DNA of 64,000 bases from an uncultured Ectothiorhodospiraceae bacterium. GTDB taxonomy: Bacteria > Pseudomonadota > Gammaproteobacteria > XJ16 > Halofilaceae. This document shows positions 1-9,553 of this stretch, one piece after another. The notes under the pieces were generated by a model. The model saw nothing but the letters and a program-made list of their open reading frames with translations, had not been told where the DNA came from and ran no database searches. The number at the start of each line of letters is the position of its first letter. Within the stretch, counting starts at the first letter, position 1. The position numbers and the translations under genes are program-made. The DNA lies in NCBI GenBank assembly GCA_913055615.1, contig CAJXKK010000012.1, positions 1 to 64,000 of the forward strand, given 5' to 3'.

Positions 1-66
1 CTCAGCTGGTAGAGCACCGGACTTTTAATCCGTGAGTCGCTGGTTCGAACCCAGCACGGCCCACCA
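1..66 (+). tRNA. tRNA-Lys (anticodon TTT), 5' end cut off by the window
   Basis: The D-loop, anticodon arm, T-arm (TGGTTCGAACCCAGCA) and 3' acceptor strand are readable. The anticodon loop ACTTTTAATC gives anticodon TTT, hence lysine. The acceptor strand ACGGCCC is followed by discriminator A63 and an encoded CCA at 64-66. About ten 5' bases lie outside the window. The sequence closely follows the bacterial tRNA-Lys pattern. Confidence 0.95.
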
Positions 67-210
67 TTCTTCCGGGTACCGATTTCGGTCCCAGGCCGGC
101 CTTCCCTTTTACCCGTAGGCCCTGAGTGCGCTCGCCAACCGTGCCCGGCTGCAGGGATAACCCGATCGCCATGCCACGGAGGGATTCTGCGAACTGCAAT
201 CGCACGACGA

Positions 211-1137
211 TCATTCCCGTGCGTGGTTCTCCGGTTCTACGGTCGACAGCAGCCAGTCGTGTAGCGTCTCGGCGCGCGGGTTTACCGGGCCCTGCGCGGG
301 CAGCGCAAGCCAGTAGCCGCGGCCGGTGCGATACTCGGCCGCCATCGGTCGCACGAGCGTGCCTTCCTCCAGCAGCGGGTCAAGCATTCGCGCGGTGCCG
401 AGGGCGACCCCCTGGCCATCGATAGCCGCTTGCAGCAGTAGCGGGTAGCTGTTGAACATCGGGCCATGCGGCAGGCACATGCCCGCTTCCATCCGCTGCC
501 CGCGGAGCCACTCTGCCCAGGTTACCCAGTCCGGTCCCTGCGGGTCCATGTACAGCAGCGACGCGTCCAGCAGATCCGCGGGCTGCTCGAGCGAGGCGAC
601 CGCGTCCCGATAGCCGGGCGAGCACACCGGGAACAGCGTTTCCCGGAACACGAGCGTGCTGCGAGCGTCCCCCCATTCGCCGGTGCCGTAGCGTACGGCG
701 AGGTCGATGCCGTCGGTCTCGAAGGGCGGGTCGGTGTCAGCGGCGTAAACGGCCGGCTCAAGCGTCGGCTCGAGCCGCTGGTACTCGATGATTCGCCCGC
801 GAAGCCAGTAGAACGCCATCGCGTTATTGGCGGCGATGCCGACACGATCGGCCTGGTTTTCCTGTTCGATCCGGGCAATCGCGTCGCCGATCTGGTCGAA
901 GCCGTAGCTCACGGCCTGCTGGAGGCGCTCGCCGGCCGGGGTGAGGGCGACGGAGCGGTGAAGCCGGTCGAACAACCGTGTCTGGATCCGGTCCTCGAGT
1001 TCCCGGATCTGGCGGCTGACCGCGGCCTGACTCACGTGCAGCTCCTCGGCCGCACGGCTGAAGTTGCAGTGGCGCCCGGCGGCCTCGAATGCCACCAGCG
1101 CGGTGAGCGACGGTAATCGACGATAGAGCTCTCTCAT
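211..1137 (-). CDS. LysR-family transcriptional regulator (GcvA-like)
   Basis: The 308-residue protein has a typical LysR layout: a winged HTH at about residues 8-67 (FSRAAEELHVSQAAVSRQI recognition region) and an effector-binding domain from about 90 to 300. The N-terminus (LPSLTALVAFEAAGRHCNF) is the GcvA/AmpR style. It is divergent from the M24 metalloenzyme gene at 1240 with 102 bp between starts, so it probably controls that gene and the betaine-binding protein after it. A palindrome-like site at 1154-1174 lies in the shared promoter region. The effector is unknown; a methylated amine is a guess from context. Confidence 0.9.
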   Translation of the reverse strand: MRELYRRLPSLTALVAFEAAGRHCNFSRAAEELHVSQAAVSRQIRELEDRIQTRLFDRLHRSVALTPAGERLQQAVSYGFDQIGDAIARIEQENQADRVGIAANNAMAFYWLRGRIIEYQRLEPTLEPAVYAADTDPPFETDGIDLAVRYGTGEWGDARSTLVFRETLFPVCSPGYRDAVASLEQPADLLDASLLYMDPQGPDWVTWAEWLRGQRMEAGMCLPHGPMFNSYPLLLQAAIDGQGVALGTARMLDPLLEEGTLVRPMAAEYRTGRGYWLALPAQGPVNPRAETLHDWLLSTVEPENHARE

Positions 1138-1153
1138 AATCTCAAGTTATCAC

Positions 1154-1174
1154 ATGGCCGCGTATACGTGCCAT
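1154..1174. promoter_or_regulatory. Candidate LysR operator between divergent genes
   Basis: Arms ATGGC (1154-1158) and GCCAT (1170-1174) flank an inner palindrome CGTATACG (1161-1168). The site lies in the 102-bp gap between the LysR gene and the M24 gene. LysR proteins commonly bind interrupted palindromes in such positions. Binding is not demonstrated. Confidence 0.35.
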
Positions 1175-1239
1175 TCACGGCGCGGTGATTCGCGTGGATC
1201 ATGCGGAGCTGTTGACCACCGTCCAGGAGCGACCCGACC

Positions 1240-2496
1240 ATGGCGACAATGCCCGCCGGGACAGTCAATGGCACAACCCCTGATCTCGACACGCCCAACG
1301 ACCCGTTGCGCCCGCTGGAGACGCCGCGGCTGCGCCTCGGCCGGCTGCAGCGCCTGCGCGAGCACATGGCGGCGTGGAGCGTCGACGCCTGCGTGCTGCT
1401 CGACCCGATCAATGTCCGCTACGCCACCGGCGCACGCAACATGACGCCTTTCATGCACCGCAATCCCGCGCGCTATGCCTTCGTGCCGTTGAACGGGCCG
1501 GTGGTCATGTTCGAGGCAATGGGTGCGAATCATCTCGCCGAGGGCATCGAGACCATCGACGAGGTACGGCCATCGACGACCGTTTCCGCCGTCGCGGCCA
1601 ACGCGCAGCTCGATCAGCGCGCACGACAATGGGCCGATGAACTGGCCGGGTTGATCCGCCAGCACTGTGGCAATCAGGTGCGGGTCGGCATCGAGCGGGT
1701 GTATGCCGGGGCCGCGCAGGCGCTGCAAGTGCACGGTTTCACCGTGGTCGACGCGCAGCAACCGATGGAACAGGCGCGGGCGCGCAAGCTGCCCGAGGAG
1801 ATCCCGTGCATCCGCGCCTCGGCGGACGCGACGATGGATGCGGTCCGTCGTCTGGAGGCGGCGATCGAGCCCGGGCGCACCGAGAACGAGGTCTGGTCGC
1901 ACCTGCACGCTTCGATCATCGAGCAGGACGGCGACTACGTCGAGACGCGACTGTTCAACTCGGGGCCGCGGACCAACCCCTGGTTCCAGGAGAGCTCGCC
2001 GCGCCCGATCGAGGCCGGTGATCTCGTCGCGCTCGACACGGATGTGGTCGGTACCTACGGCTACTACACCGACTTCTCGCGCACGTTTCTTGCCGGTAAC
2101 GGCCAGGCCACCGCGCACCAGCGCGAACTCTACCGCCTGGCCCACGAGGAAGTGCAGTACAACACGAGCCTGATCCGCCCCGGCAAGACGTTCCGCGAGC
2201 TCGCCGAAAGCGCGTGGCAGATCCCTGACCGGTACTTCCCGGAGCGCTACTTCGTGATGATGCACGGTTGCGGAATGACCGGCGAATATCCCTACATCCT
2301 CCACGCGCGCGATTTCGACAGCGCCTACGACGGCGTGGTCGAGGAAAACATGGTGCTGTGCGTGGAGAGCTACATCGGTGAACCGAACGGGCGCGAGGGC
2401 GTCAAGCTCGAGAACGAGTACCTGGTCACCGCAGATGGCGTGGAGAATCTCACGCCGTATCCTTTCGACGAGCGATTGCTCGGGCCATCGTCCTGA
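1240..2496 (+). CDS. M24-family metalloenzyme, DddP-like, catalytic Asp position replaced by Gly
   Basis: 418 residues with a creatinase-type N-terminal domain and a C-terminal pita-bread metal site. Candidate metal ligands D266, D268, D278, H342, E376 and E391 have nearly the spacing I recall for the iron ligands of DMSP lyase DddP. The NSGPRTNPWFQE stretch and the end NLTPYPFD also look DddP-like. At the position I recall as the DddP catalytic base (Asp377) this protein has G348, in HGCGMTGEYP. It may therefore be a relative acting on another betaine-like substrate. AGGAG at 1225-1229 supports this start. It is followed after 61 bp by a betaine-binding protein gene and has a paralogue at 18781. 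M24 membership is firm; the substrate is unknown. Confidence 0.85.
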   Translation: MATMPAGTVNGTTPDLDTPNDPLRPLETPRLRLGRLQRLREHMAAWSVDACVLLDPINVRYATGARNMTPFMHRNPARYAFVPLNGPVVMFEAMGANHLAEGIETIDEVRPSTTVSAVAANAQLDQRARQWADELAGLIRQHCGNQVRVGIERVYAGAAQALQVHGFTVVDAQQPMEQARARKLPEEIPCIRASADATMDAVRRLEAAIEPGRTENEVWSHLHASIIEQDGDYVETRLFNSGPRTNPWFQESSPRPIEAGDLVALDTDVVGTYGYYTDFSRTFLAGNGQATAHQRELYRLAHEEVQYNTSLIRPGKTFRELAESAWQIPDRYFPERYFVMMHGCGMTGEYPYILHARDFDSAYDGVVEENMVLCVESYIGEPNGREGVKLENEYLVTADGVENLTPYPFDERLLGPSS

Positions 2497-2557
2497 CGTC
2501 GGCCCGGGACTGTTGCTCCGGCCGTTCCGGAGCGCAACGCAGCAAGAGGAATAACAC

Positions 2558-3424
2558 ATGACAAATCTGAAGCTGGAAGTGGCCCGGTGGCTCGCACCGG
2601 TGCTGGCGGTCGTCCTGTCCGCGCCGGTCATGGCGGCGGACAAGGGCAGCGTTCACATCGGCCTGAACAACTGGGCCGAGAACATCGCCGTGTCCAATAT
2701 GTGGAAGGTGCTGCTGGAAGAGCGCGGCTATGACGTCGAGCTCACCAGCGCCGGCAAGTCCGTGATCTACTCCGGCGTCGCCACCGACTCGATTGACGTC
2801 GGACTCGAGGTCTGGATGCCGAAGACCGACAAGCAGTTCTACGAGCGTTACGAGGAAGACATCGCGCTGCAGGAACCCTGGTACAGGGGCACCGGTCTCG
2901 GCCTCGTGGTGCCGGCGTACGTCGATGTGAACTCGATCACCGAGCTCAACGCCAATGCCGAGAAGTTCGAGCAGGACGGCAGCCCGGGGATCGTCGGCAT
3001 CGACCCCGGCTCGGCGCTGATGGGCCTGACCGAGGACGTGATCGAGAAATACGACCTCGATCTCAAACTGATCCCCTCGTCCGGCCCGGGGATGATGTCC
3101 GCACTTGATCGTGCCTACAACCGCGAGGAACCGGTTGTTGTCACGCTGTGGAACCCGCACTGGGCGTTCGCCGATTATGACCTCAAGTACCTCGACGATC
3201 CGAAGAACATCTACGGCAAGGGCGAGAACATCCACTGGATGAGCCGGCCGGAGTTCGAGGAGGAGCAGCCGAAGGTCGTTACCTGGATGAACAACTGGGA
3301 GATGAACGACCAGCAGGTCGGCGGCCTCATGGCCACGATCAAAGAATCCGACACGGCCGAGGCCGGTGCGCGGAAGTGGATCGAGAACAACCGCGACCTG
3401 GTGGACAGCTGGTTCGAGGGCTGA
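2558..3424 (+). CDS. Glycine betaine/proline betaine ABC transporter substrate-binding protein (OpuAC/ProX type)
   Basis: 288 residues starting with a Sec signal peptide (hydrophobic core LAPVLAVVLSAPVMA, likely cut after VMA). The mature part is an OpuAC-type periplasmic binding domain with aromatic residues that could form a quaternary-amine cage (NNWAEN, VWMP, WNPHWAF). AGAGGA lies just upstream of the ATG. It follows the M24 gene, probably in one transcript, and ends at a hairpin-plus-T-run at 3467-3486. No permease or ATPase gene is adjacent, so it must partner a transporter encoded elsewhere. Ligand specificity (glycine betaine, proline betaine, DMSP, carnitine) cannot be read from sequence. 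Confidence 0.9.
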   Translation: MTNLKLEVARWLAPVLAVVLSAPVMAADKGSVHIGLNNWAENIAVSNMWKVLLEERGYDVELTSAGKSVIYSGVATDSIDVGLEVWMPKTDKQFYERYEEDIALQEPWYRGTGLGLVVPAYVDVNSITELNANAEKFEQDGSPGIVGIDPGSALMGLTEDVIEKYDLDLKLIPSSGPGMMSALDRAYNREEPVVVTLWNPHWAFADYDLKYLDDPKNIYGKGENIHWMSRPEFEEEQPKVVTWMNNWEMNDQQVGGLMATIKESDTAEAGARKWIENNRDLVDSWFEG

Positions 3425-3466
3425 TCCGAAAGCCCGAATGACCTCCCTGTGGGCGGGATCGTCTTT

Positions 3467-3486
3467 GGCGGTTCCGCCTCTTTTTT
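3467..3486 (+). terminator. Rho-independent terminator after the betaine-binding protein
   Basis: GGCGG-TT-CCGCC (3467-3478) is followed by TCTTTTTT (3479-3486). An alternative longer stem can form with GGCGGGA at about 3452-3458. It sits 43 bases after the stop codon of the binding-protein gene. Confidence 0.7.
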
Positions 3487-3583
3487 GTCTGAACCGTGCT
3501 TCGGTTGTCGCCTTGGTGAGAACCCGATCTTCAGTGCTGTTCGCTGCTCGAAGGGGCGTGTCCGGTTAGCCGCGGAGCGATCG

Positions 3584-4564
3584 TTACGCGGTGCCGTGCT
3601 GGTCATGCAAGCCGGCCGCCGTAGCGAGTTCCCCGCGGAGCCAGTCCTCGAACTGCTGCAGACCCTCGTGCGGGTCGGCCTCGACCGGGCGCACCAGCCA
3701 GTAGGACTGCGTACCGGCCACGGCGGTATCGAGCACCCGCTCGAGTCGTCCGGCGGCGAGATCGTCGGCGACCATCTTGACGTCGGCGATGGTCACTCCC
3801 AGGCCGGCGACCGCCGCCTCGACGGCGAGATCGAGTGTGTCGAGTTCCAGCCCCTGCTCGACGTCGGTGTCGACCAGGCCCGCCGCGTCCACCCAATGCT
3901 GCCAGGTCAGGTAGCGTCCCTCGCGCTTGAGCACGTGCAGAAGCGTCGAGCGGTCCAGATCAATGCCGCCGTCGCCGTCGGTGATCGACGCGACCACCGA
4001 CGGCGCGGCCACCGCGATGTGCGATTCCTGGAAAAGGTGGCTGCTGTGCAGCGCCTCCCAGTCACCCGTGCCGAAGCGGATGGCCGCGTCCAGTTGGCCC
4101 GGGTGCGACAGCGCGTCCTTCGGTTGCGTACGGATCGAGAGCACTAGATCCGGGTGGGCGGCGCGCAGGCGACCCAGGCGCGGCAGCAGGAAGCGTCGGG
4201 CGAAGGTCATGGGCACATTCAGCGAAAGTCGCCGTCGCGCACCGCCGTTGCGCACGTCCTGCACGGTATTCCGGATCCGTTCGAACGATTCGGACAGCAC
4301 GGGCATGAGGGCCCGACCCGCGGGTGTGAGGTCGACCTGTTGATGGCCGCGGATCAGCAGTGGCTCGCCGATCTGTTCTTCGAGGTGTTTGACCTGGCGT
4401 GAGACGGCGCTCGGGGTAACGCACAGGATCGCGGCGGCCCTCGAGAAGGAGGCACAACGTGCGACGACCTCGAAGGCCTTCATTGCGTTGAGGGATGGAA
4501 GCCGGTACACCGCGGGCGTCTGGTCGGCTGGGGCTGTGTCTGTCCGGTTTTGCGTTTTAGTCAA
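3584..4564 (-). CDS. LysR-family transcriptional regulator
   Basis: 326 residues if translated from the TTG at 4562-4564; a GTG at codon 19 is an alternative start. The HTH covers about residues 25-85 (SFSRAAAILCVTPSAVSRQVKHLEEQIG) and a LysR substrate domain follows. It is divergent from the aldehyde dehydrogenase gene at 4657. A small palindrome at 4612-4624 lies in the gap. It is the likely local regulator of the ALDH / Fe-ADH / enolase-superfamily operon; the effector is unknown. Confidence 0.88.
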   Translation of the reverse strand: MTKTQNRTDTAPADQTPAVYRLPSLNAMKAFEVVARCASFSRAAAILCVTPSAVSRQVKHLEEQIGEPLLIRGHQQVDLTPAGRALMPVLSESFERIRNTVQDVRNGGARRRLSLNVPMTFARRFLLPRLGRLRAAHPDLVLSIRTQPKDALSHPGQLDAAIRFGTGDWEALHSSHLFQESHIAVAAPSVVASITDGDGGIDLDRSTLLHVLKREGRYLTWQHWVDAAGLVDTDVEQGLELDTLDLAVEAAVAGLGVTIADVKMVADDLAAGRLERVLDTAVAGTQSYWLVRPVEADPHEGLQQFEDWLRGELATAAGLHDQHGTA

Positions 4565-4611
4565 TGGGCAGCTTCCGTATCGTCGATTGTATGGGGATAT
4601 GGGGCCAACTT

Positions 4612-4624
4612 ACGGTAACACCGT
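4612..4624. promoter_or_regulatory. Candidate LysR operator (ACGGT-AAC-ACCGT)
   Basis: A perfect 5+5 inverted repeat with a 3-base centre lies between the divergent LysR (start 4564) and ALDH (start 4657) genes. The position is typical for a LysR recognition site. No binding evidence exists. Confidence 0.35.
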
Positions 4625-4656
4625 TCACGTAAACGCAACCGCTGTAGAGATCGATC

Positions 4657-6150
4657 ATGGCGAGCACCGCACCCGAGACCACCTGGCACGACGTCGCCCG
4701 TGGCGTCGCGCTGCCGACTGAGGCGTTCATCGACGGCGCCTATGGCCCTTCCATCGACGGCGCGACTTTCACGCGCACCAATCCGGCGACCGGCGAGACA
4801 CTGGCGACGATCACCGAGTGCACGAGCGGCGATGTCGATCGCGCCGTTAGCGCCGCGGCGCGGCGCTTCGCGAGCGGCGAATGGCGCGACGCCGACCCGT
4901 CCGAGCGCAAGCGCGTGCTGCTGCGCTTCGCCGAATTGATCCGCGAGCACTCGGCGGAGCTCGCGCTGCTGGAAACGCTCGATACCGGCAAGCCGATCGG
5001 GCAGACCACGACGGTCGATGCGCCGGCCTGCGCGGCCACGATCCAGTGGTATGCCGAGACCCTCGACAAGCTCTATGACGAGGTCGCGCCGAGCGGCAAG
5101 GGCTCGGTGATCACCATCCGGCGCGAGCCGGTGGGGGTGGTAGCGGCGGTCGTGCCGTGGAATTTCCCGCTGATCATCACCTCGTGGAAGATCGGTCCGG
5201 CGCTCGCGGCCGGCAATTCCGTAATCCTCAAACCCGCCGAGGAATCCTCTCTGGCCGGCATCCGCCTCGGCGCGCTGGCGGCCGAGGCTGGCATACCGGC
5301 CGGGGCGTTCCAGGTGGTGCCCGGGCGCGGGCATGTCACCGGCGAGGCGCTGGGATTGCACGACCGCGTCGATGCGATCGCGTTCACCGGCTCCACGGAG
5401 ATCGGCAAGCGCTTCCTCAACTACGCCGGCGACTCGAACATGAAGCGCGTGGCGCTGGAGTGCGGCGGCAAGTCGCCGCAGATCGTCACACGCGACTGCG
5501 CTGACCTTGACGGTGCGGCCGAGGCGATCGCCTGGAGCATCTGGTACAACCAGGGCGAGACCTGCCACGCCGGATCGCGCCTGCTGGTCGATAGCGCCGT
5601 GCGTGATGTCCTGCTGCAAAAGGTGCAGGCACGGATGGCGACCTTCGAGCCGGGCCACCCGCTCGATCCCGATACGGTCATGGGCGCGATGATCGGCGCT
5701 GACCATCTCGATCGCGTCCAGGGCTACCTCGACAGCGCGCGCTCGGAGGGCGCGTCCGTTCACGGTGGCGATCGCGTCGAGCACGAGAGCGGCGGCGCCT
5801 ACATGCGCCCGGCCGTGATCACCGGCATGACCAACGACATGCGTGCGGCGCGCGAGGAAATCTTCGGCCCGGTGCTGAGCGTCATCGAGTTCGACGGCCT
5901 GGACGAGGCCATCGGGATCGCCAACGACACGCATTACGGCCTTGCCGCCTCGATCTGGACGGACCGTATCAGCGACGCCCACCGCGCGGCGGGTGAACTG
6001 CGCGCCGGCACGGTCTGGATCAACTGCTACGACCAGGCGGCGGTGGCCACGCCGTTCGGCGGCTACAAGCAGTCCGGCATCGGCCGCGACCGCTCGCTGC
6101 ACGCGTTCGACAAGTACACCGAGATCAAGACGACTTGGCTGGAGCTGTGA
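4657..6150 (+). CDS. NAD(P)-dependent aldehyde dehydrogenase (PuuC/betaine-aldehyde dehydrogenase type)
   Basis: 497 residues, full-length ALDH. The cofactor region includes VPWNFP (167-172) and FTGSTEIG (243-250). General base E268 (LECGG) and nucleophile C303 (GETCHAGSR) are present. The C-terminal FGGYKQSGIGRD motif is intact. It oxidises an aldehyde to an acid. It is the first gene of a tightly packed operon: its stop codon overlaps the start of the iron alcohol dehydrogenase gene (ATGA-type overlap at 6148-6152), which in turn overlaps the enolase-superfamily gene. The alcohol/aldehyde dehydrogenase pairing suggests alcohol -> aldehyde -> acid conversion of one carbon skeleton. Substrate not determinable. 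Confidence 0.93.
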   Translation: MASTAPETTWHDVARGVALPTEAFIDGAYGPSIDGATFTRTNPATGETLATITECTSGDVDRAVSAAARRFASGEWRDADPSERKRVLLRFAELIREHSAELALLETLDTGKPIGQTTTVDAPACAATIQWYAETLDKLYDEVAPSGKGSVITIRREPVGVVAAVVPWNFPLIITSWKIGPALAAGNSVILKPAEESSLAGIRLGALAAEAGIPAGAFQVVPGRGHVTGEALGLHDRVDAIAFTGSTEIGKRFLNYAGDSNMKRVALECGGKSPQIVTRDCADLDGAAEAIAWSIWYNQGETCHAGSRLLVDSAVRDVLLQKVQARMATFEPGHPLDPDTVMGAMIGADHLDRVQGYLDSARSEGASVHGGDRVEHESGGAYMRPAVITGMTNDMRAAREEIFGPVLSVIEFDGLDEAIGIANDTHYGLAASIWTDRISDAHRAAGELRAGTVWINCYDQAAVATPFGGYKQSGIGRDRSLHAFDKYTEIKTTWLEL

Positions 6151-7325
6151 TGAACGTGCCTTACGCCACTGGATCGGTGCCGCCGCTCGTCTGCGGGGCC
6201 GGGGAACTGGCCCGCCTGCCGGGCCTGCTGCCCGACGATGCGGCGAGCGTGCTGCTGGTGTGCGACGTCGGCGTGGGCGCGGCTGGTCTTGTAGACCGCG
6301 TCGAGAACGCGCTGACCGACGCCCCGCCCGTAACGCGTTTCGTCGCGCCCTCCAGTGAACCGGCGGTCGCCACCGTCGACCAGGCCGCCGAGCAAGCGCG
6401 TCGACTTGATCGGCCGGTAATCGTCGGTCTGGGTGGTGGGACGGCGCTGGATATCGCCAAGCTGGTCGCGGGTCTCGCGCGCACAGACCGCGGCCTCGGT
6501 GACTTCCTGCTTGGCGCCGACACCTTCGCCGAGCGGGCGCCGGCCGTGATGGTGCCGACCACGGCCGGGACCGGCTCGGAGGTCACGCGTACCTGTATCG
6601 TCAGCGATGCCGAAGGCGCCAAGCTCTGGGTCTGGTCTCCGGTGCTGGCACCCGATGCCGTGGTGCTCGATCCGGAACTCTCGGTCTCGATGCCGCGCTC
6701 GCTCGCGGTCGCTACCGGCCTCGATGCCTTCGTGCACGCCGCGGAAGCCGCGACCGGCCAGGCCCGCAACCATGTGAACGAGGCCTTTGCGCTGCAGGCC
6801 GTGCACCTCGCGACGCACTGGCTCGAGACCGCCGCTGATGGCGCTGGCGACCTCCAGGCCGCCGGGGCCATGCAGGAATCGGCACTGCTGGCCGGGTTGG
6901 CGATCGATTCCGGCGGTACCGGCATCGCGCACAACATCGGCCATGCGCTGGGCTCGCTCTATCACATTCCGCACGGTATCGCGGTGGCGCTGGCACTCGA
7001 GGCCAGCCTGGGCTGGAGCGCGAACGAGGCGGGCGCGCGCTTCGAACGCGTGGCCGGCGCTTTCGGCGGCGGCGCAACGCCGGACAGCCTCGCATCCGCC
7101 TATACACGCTGGCTGGAGCGACTGGATTTCGCGGCGGTGGCCGCGCCCGCGTTGCCGTCCGTGCTCGATGCGGAGGCGCTGGCGCGCGCCATGGCGGCCG
7201 ATGCCAACCGGCCTATGGCGGACAACAACGCGCGGCCGCCCGCCCCCGGCGATCTCGATATGCTCGCGCGGGCGACGGTGGCGGTCTGTGAGCGTTACCG
7301 CCGCAAGCGGGCCGTGCCGGCATGA
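6150..7325 (+). CDS. Iron-containing alcohol dehydrogenase
   Basis: 391 residues from the ATG at 6150, which overlaps the ALDH stop. The group III alcohol dehydrogenase fold is shown by [12 protein letters not shown] (nucleotide binding), [12 protein letters not shown], and the metal-ligand region with [17 protein letters not shown]. It should interconvert an alcohol and an aldehyde or ketone with NAD(P). Its operon partner ALDH would take the aldehyde further. In some DMSP degraders an iron ADH (DddB) and an ALDH (DddC) form a similar pair, and DddP-like and betaine-binding genes lie close by here. That parallel is only an inference. Confidence 0.92.
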   Translation: MNVPYATGSVPPLVCGAGELARLPGLLPDDAASVLLVCDVGVGAAGLVDRVENALTDAPPVTRFVAPSSEPAVATVDQAAEQARRLDRPVIVGLGGGTALDIAKLVAGLARTDRGLGDFLLGADTFAERAPAVMVPTTAGTGSEVTRTCIVSDAEGAKLWVWSPVLAPDAVVLDPELSVSMPRSLAVATGLDAFVHAAEAATGQARNHVNEAFALQAVHLATHWLETAADGAGDLQAAGAMQESALLAGLAIDSGGTGIAHNIGHALGSLYHIPHGIAVALALEASLGWSANEAGARFERVAGAFGGGATPDSLASAYTRWLERLDFAAVAAPALPSVLDAEALARAMAADANRPMADNNARPPAPGDLDMLARATVAVCERYRRKRAVPA

Positions 7326-8467
7326 CCATCCGCGACATCCGCATCTCCCATCATCAGCTGCCGCTGGACCCGCCATTCCCGGCGGCCTGGGACACGCAGC
7401 CGCGCCAGCTATTCCCTGCGACCATCGTCCGCGTGGACGACGACAGCGGTCACGTCGGGATCGGCTCCGGCGATCCCATGCACGGCATCGCCGATTACCT
7501 GCCCCTGTTCCTGGGGGCTGATCCCCTCGATCTGCACCGTCACAGCGAAGTGCTGGCGAACATCGACTTCCACGCGGGCCGCCCCTGGGCACTCGAGGTC
7601 GCACTCTGGGATCTTGCCGGCAAGTGTCGTGGTGAGCCGGGTTGGCGCATGGCCGGTGGTCGCGACGATCGCATCCGCGTTTACGCCTCCAGCGGTGTCC
7701 ATCGCCCGACAAACGATATGGCCGCGCTCGCCGAGCGCGTGCGCGACGAGGGTATCCCTGCGCTGAAGATCCGCTTCGGCCGCGCCACGATCGAAGAAGA
7801 CATCGCCGTGCTCGAGCGCGTGCGCGCCAGGGTGGGTGATGCGCTGGAACTGATGGTCGACTGCAACCAGGGCTGGCGCATGCCCTGGGACACGCAGGCG
7901 CCATGGGACTACGCCCGGGCGATCGAGGTCGCGCGCGAGCTCGAGCGCCTCGGCGTGTACTGGATGGAGGAGCCGCTCCACCGCGGCGACTACGCCGGCA
8001 TGGCGCGTCTGCGCGCCGACACGGACCTGCGCATTGCCGGCGGTGAGATGACGCGCGAGCTGCACGAGTTCCACACCCTGCTCGAGCGCGAATGCCTCGA
8101 CGTCTACCAGCCGGATGCCGTGTGTTCGCTCGGAATGACCCGGCTGAAGGGCCTGGCCGAGTCCGTGGTCGCCGCCGGCTGCGAATTCACGCCGCACACC
8201 TGGGGCAACGGGATCGGACTGCTGGCGAATGCCCATCTCACGGCCGGCAGCGTCGGCGCGTCGTTCATCGAACTGCCGTACGACCCGCCGGAGTGGTCTC
8301 CGGAGCGCCGCGATTTCCCGCTGGCGCGGGCCATCTATCCCGATGCGGCGGGATGGCTGCAGCTCGGCGACGAGCCGGGTCTCGGGATCCGTCTCGACGA
8401 GGCACGCCTGGAACAGACAACCGCCGGCGCCACCGGCTATCGCCAACGCCACGCGCGGGCGAGCTGA
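7322..8467 (+). CDS. Mandelate racemase/muconate lactonizing enzyme family protein (enolase superfamily)
   Basis: 381 residues. The capping domain is followed by a TIM barrel with K149-x-R151 on the second strand, metal ligands D180 (MVDCNQGW), E216/E217 (WMEEPL) and E242 (IAGGEM), D265 (QPDAV), and H292 (PHTWGNG). The Lys and His positions match acid-sugar-dehydratase-like members of the MR subgroup. It overlaps the iron ADH gene by 4 bp and is followed by a betaine-binding protein, so the operon may process a hydroxylated acid. It differs from the HpbD-like member at 29119. Exact reaction unknown. Confidence 0.88.
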   Translation: MTIRDIRISHHQLPLDPPFPAAWDTQPRQLFPATIVRVDDDSGHVGIGSGDPMHGIADYLPLFLGADPLDLHRHSEVLANIDFHAGRPWALEVALWDLAGKCRGEPGWRMAGGRDDRIRVYASSGVHRPTNDMAALAERVRDEGIPALKIRFGRATIEEDIAVLERVRARVGDALELMVDCNQGWRMPWDTQAPWDYARAIEVARELERLGVYWMEEPLHRGDYAGMARLRADTDLRIAGGEMTRELHEFHTLLERECLDVYQPDAVCSLGMTRLKGLAESVVAAGCEFTPHTWGNGIGLLANAHLTAGSVGASFIELPYDPPEWSPERRDFPLARAIYPDAAGWLQLGDEPGLGIRLDEARLEQTTAGATGYRQRHARAS

Positions 8468-8535
8468 TGGCCCCGGCAACCCGGCCGCCGATGCAGCGGC
8501 GGCATTCACACGGTCCCGACCGTGAAGGAGGAAAA

Positions 8536-9507
8536 ATGCTGAAACTGCAACACAGCACCCGCCGTAGCCGCGGCGTCGTGGCCGCCGGCCTCGCCGTCGG
8601 CCTGGCCGCGGCACTGTACACACCTTCGACACTCGCCGAGCCGAAGGAGGGCACGGTCCGCCTCGGCGTACCGGCTTGGCCGGGCGTGGAGATCAAGAGC
8701 GCGGTCGTGCAGCACATCCTCGAGCCGCTCGGCTACACCGTGAACGTGCGCAAGGCCAGTGCACCGATTATCTACCGTGGGCTCGCCGACGGTTCGGTAG
8801 ACATCAACATGTCCGCCTGGTCGCCTGGACAGCGCTCGAGCTTCGGCCCGTATGTCGAGGAGGGTAAGGTCCTCGAACTGGCGGAGAACCTGCGCGGTGC
8901 CACCGCCGGTTTCGCCGTGCCGGATTACGTCTACGAGGCGGGCCTGCAGTCGGACACGCAGATCACCGAGTACGCCGAGGAGTTCGAGCGCAAGGTGTAC
9001 TGCATCGATCCGGGCAGCGGTGCCAACGAGGTGGTCAAGAAGGCCATCAACGAAGATGTCTACGGGATGGGCGACTGGGAGATCGTCGCCAGCAGTACCT
9101 CCGGCATGCTCGCGCAGGTCAAGAAGACCATGAAGAACGAGGGCTGGATCATGTTCTGCGGCTGGCGCCCGCACTGGATGAACGTGATCCACGACATGAA
9201 GTATCTGAAGGACCCCAAGGATCTTTGGGGCCCCAACGGCGGCGAGAGCCGGGTCTACACACTCGCCACGGATAGCTATCCGGACGTGAACCCGGAGATC
9301 GCTACGTTCTTCAAGCGCTTCCAGGTGGACTCCTCGGTCCAGAGCGAGTGGATCTACCAGTACGCCTACGAGGAACGCGAGGCCGAGGCGGTCGCACAGG
9401 AGTGGATCCGGGCAAACATGGATGCCGTCGAGCAGTGGCTCGATGGCGTAAAGACCGCCGATGGCGGTGATGCCATGAACGCCGTGCGCGAAGCCTACGG
9501 GGGCTAG
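8536..9507 (+). CDS. Second OpuAC-type betaine-binding protein
   Basis: 323 residues from the ATG at 8536, preceded by a strong AAGGAGGA. A signal peptide (about residues 1-35, ending near STLA) precedes an OpuAC domain. Aromatic-rich patches VPAWPGVE, SAWSPG and CGWRPHW could form the ligand cage. It is probably the last gene of the ALDH / Fe-ADH / enolase operon (68 bp gap). Like the binding protein at 2558 it has no adjacent permease or ATPase. The two paralogues are divergent in sequence, so they may take different quaternary amines. Confidence 0.9.
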   Translation: MLKLQHSTRRSRGVVAAGLAVGLAAALYTPSTLAEPKEGTVRLGVPAWPGVEIKSAVVQHILEPLGYTVNVRKASAPIIYRGLADGSVDINMSAWSPGQRSSFGPYVEEGKVLELAENLRGATAGFAVPDYVYEAGLQSDTQITEYAEEFERKVYCIDPGSGANEVVKKAINEDVYGMGDWEIVASSTSGMLAQVKKTMKNEGWIMFCGWRPHWMNVIHDMKYLKDPKDLWGPNGGESRVYTLATDSYPDVNPEIATFFKRFQVDSSVQSEWIYQYAYEEREAEAVAQEWIRANMDAVEQWLDGVKTADGGDAMNAVREAYGG

Positions 9508-9553
9508 TACGGCAAGAGCGACGCCGGCGGGGCGCCATCGTCCTGCCGGCGCC

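Noticed and set aside
2-214. Minus-strand 70-residue frame ending in GRAGFEPATHGLKVRCSTS
   Set aside because: This is the well-known false protein made by translating the complement of a tRNA gene (tRNA-Lys here).
1150-2643. Long minus-strand frame opposite the M24 gene
   Set aside because: High-GC shadow of a clearly coding plus-strand gene with conserved metal ligands.
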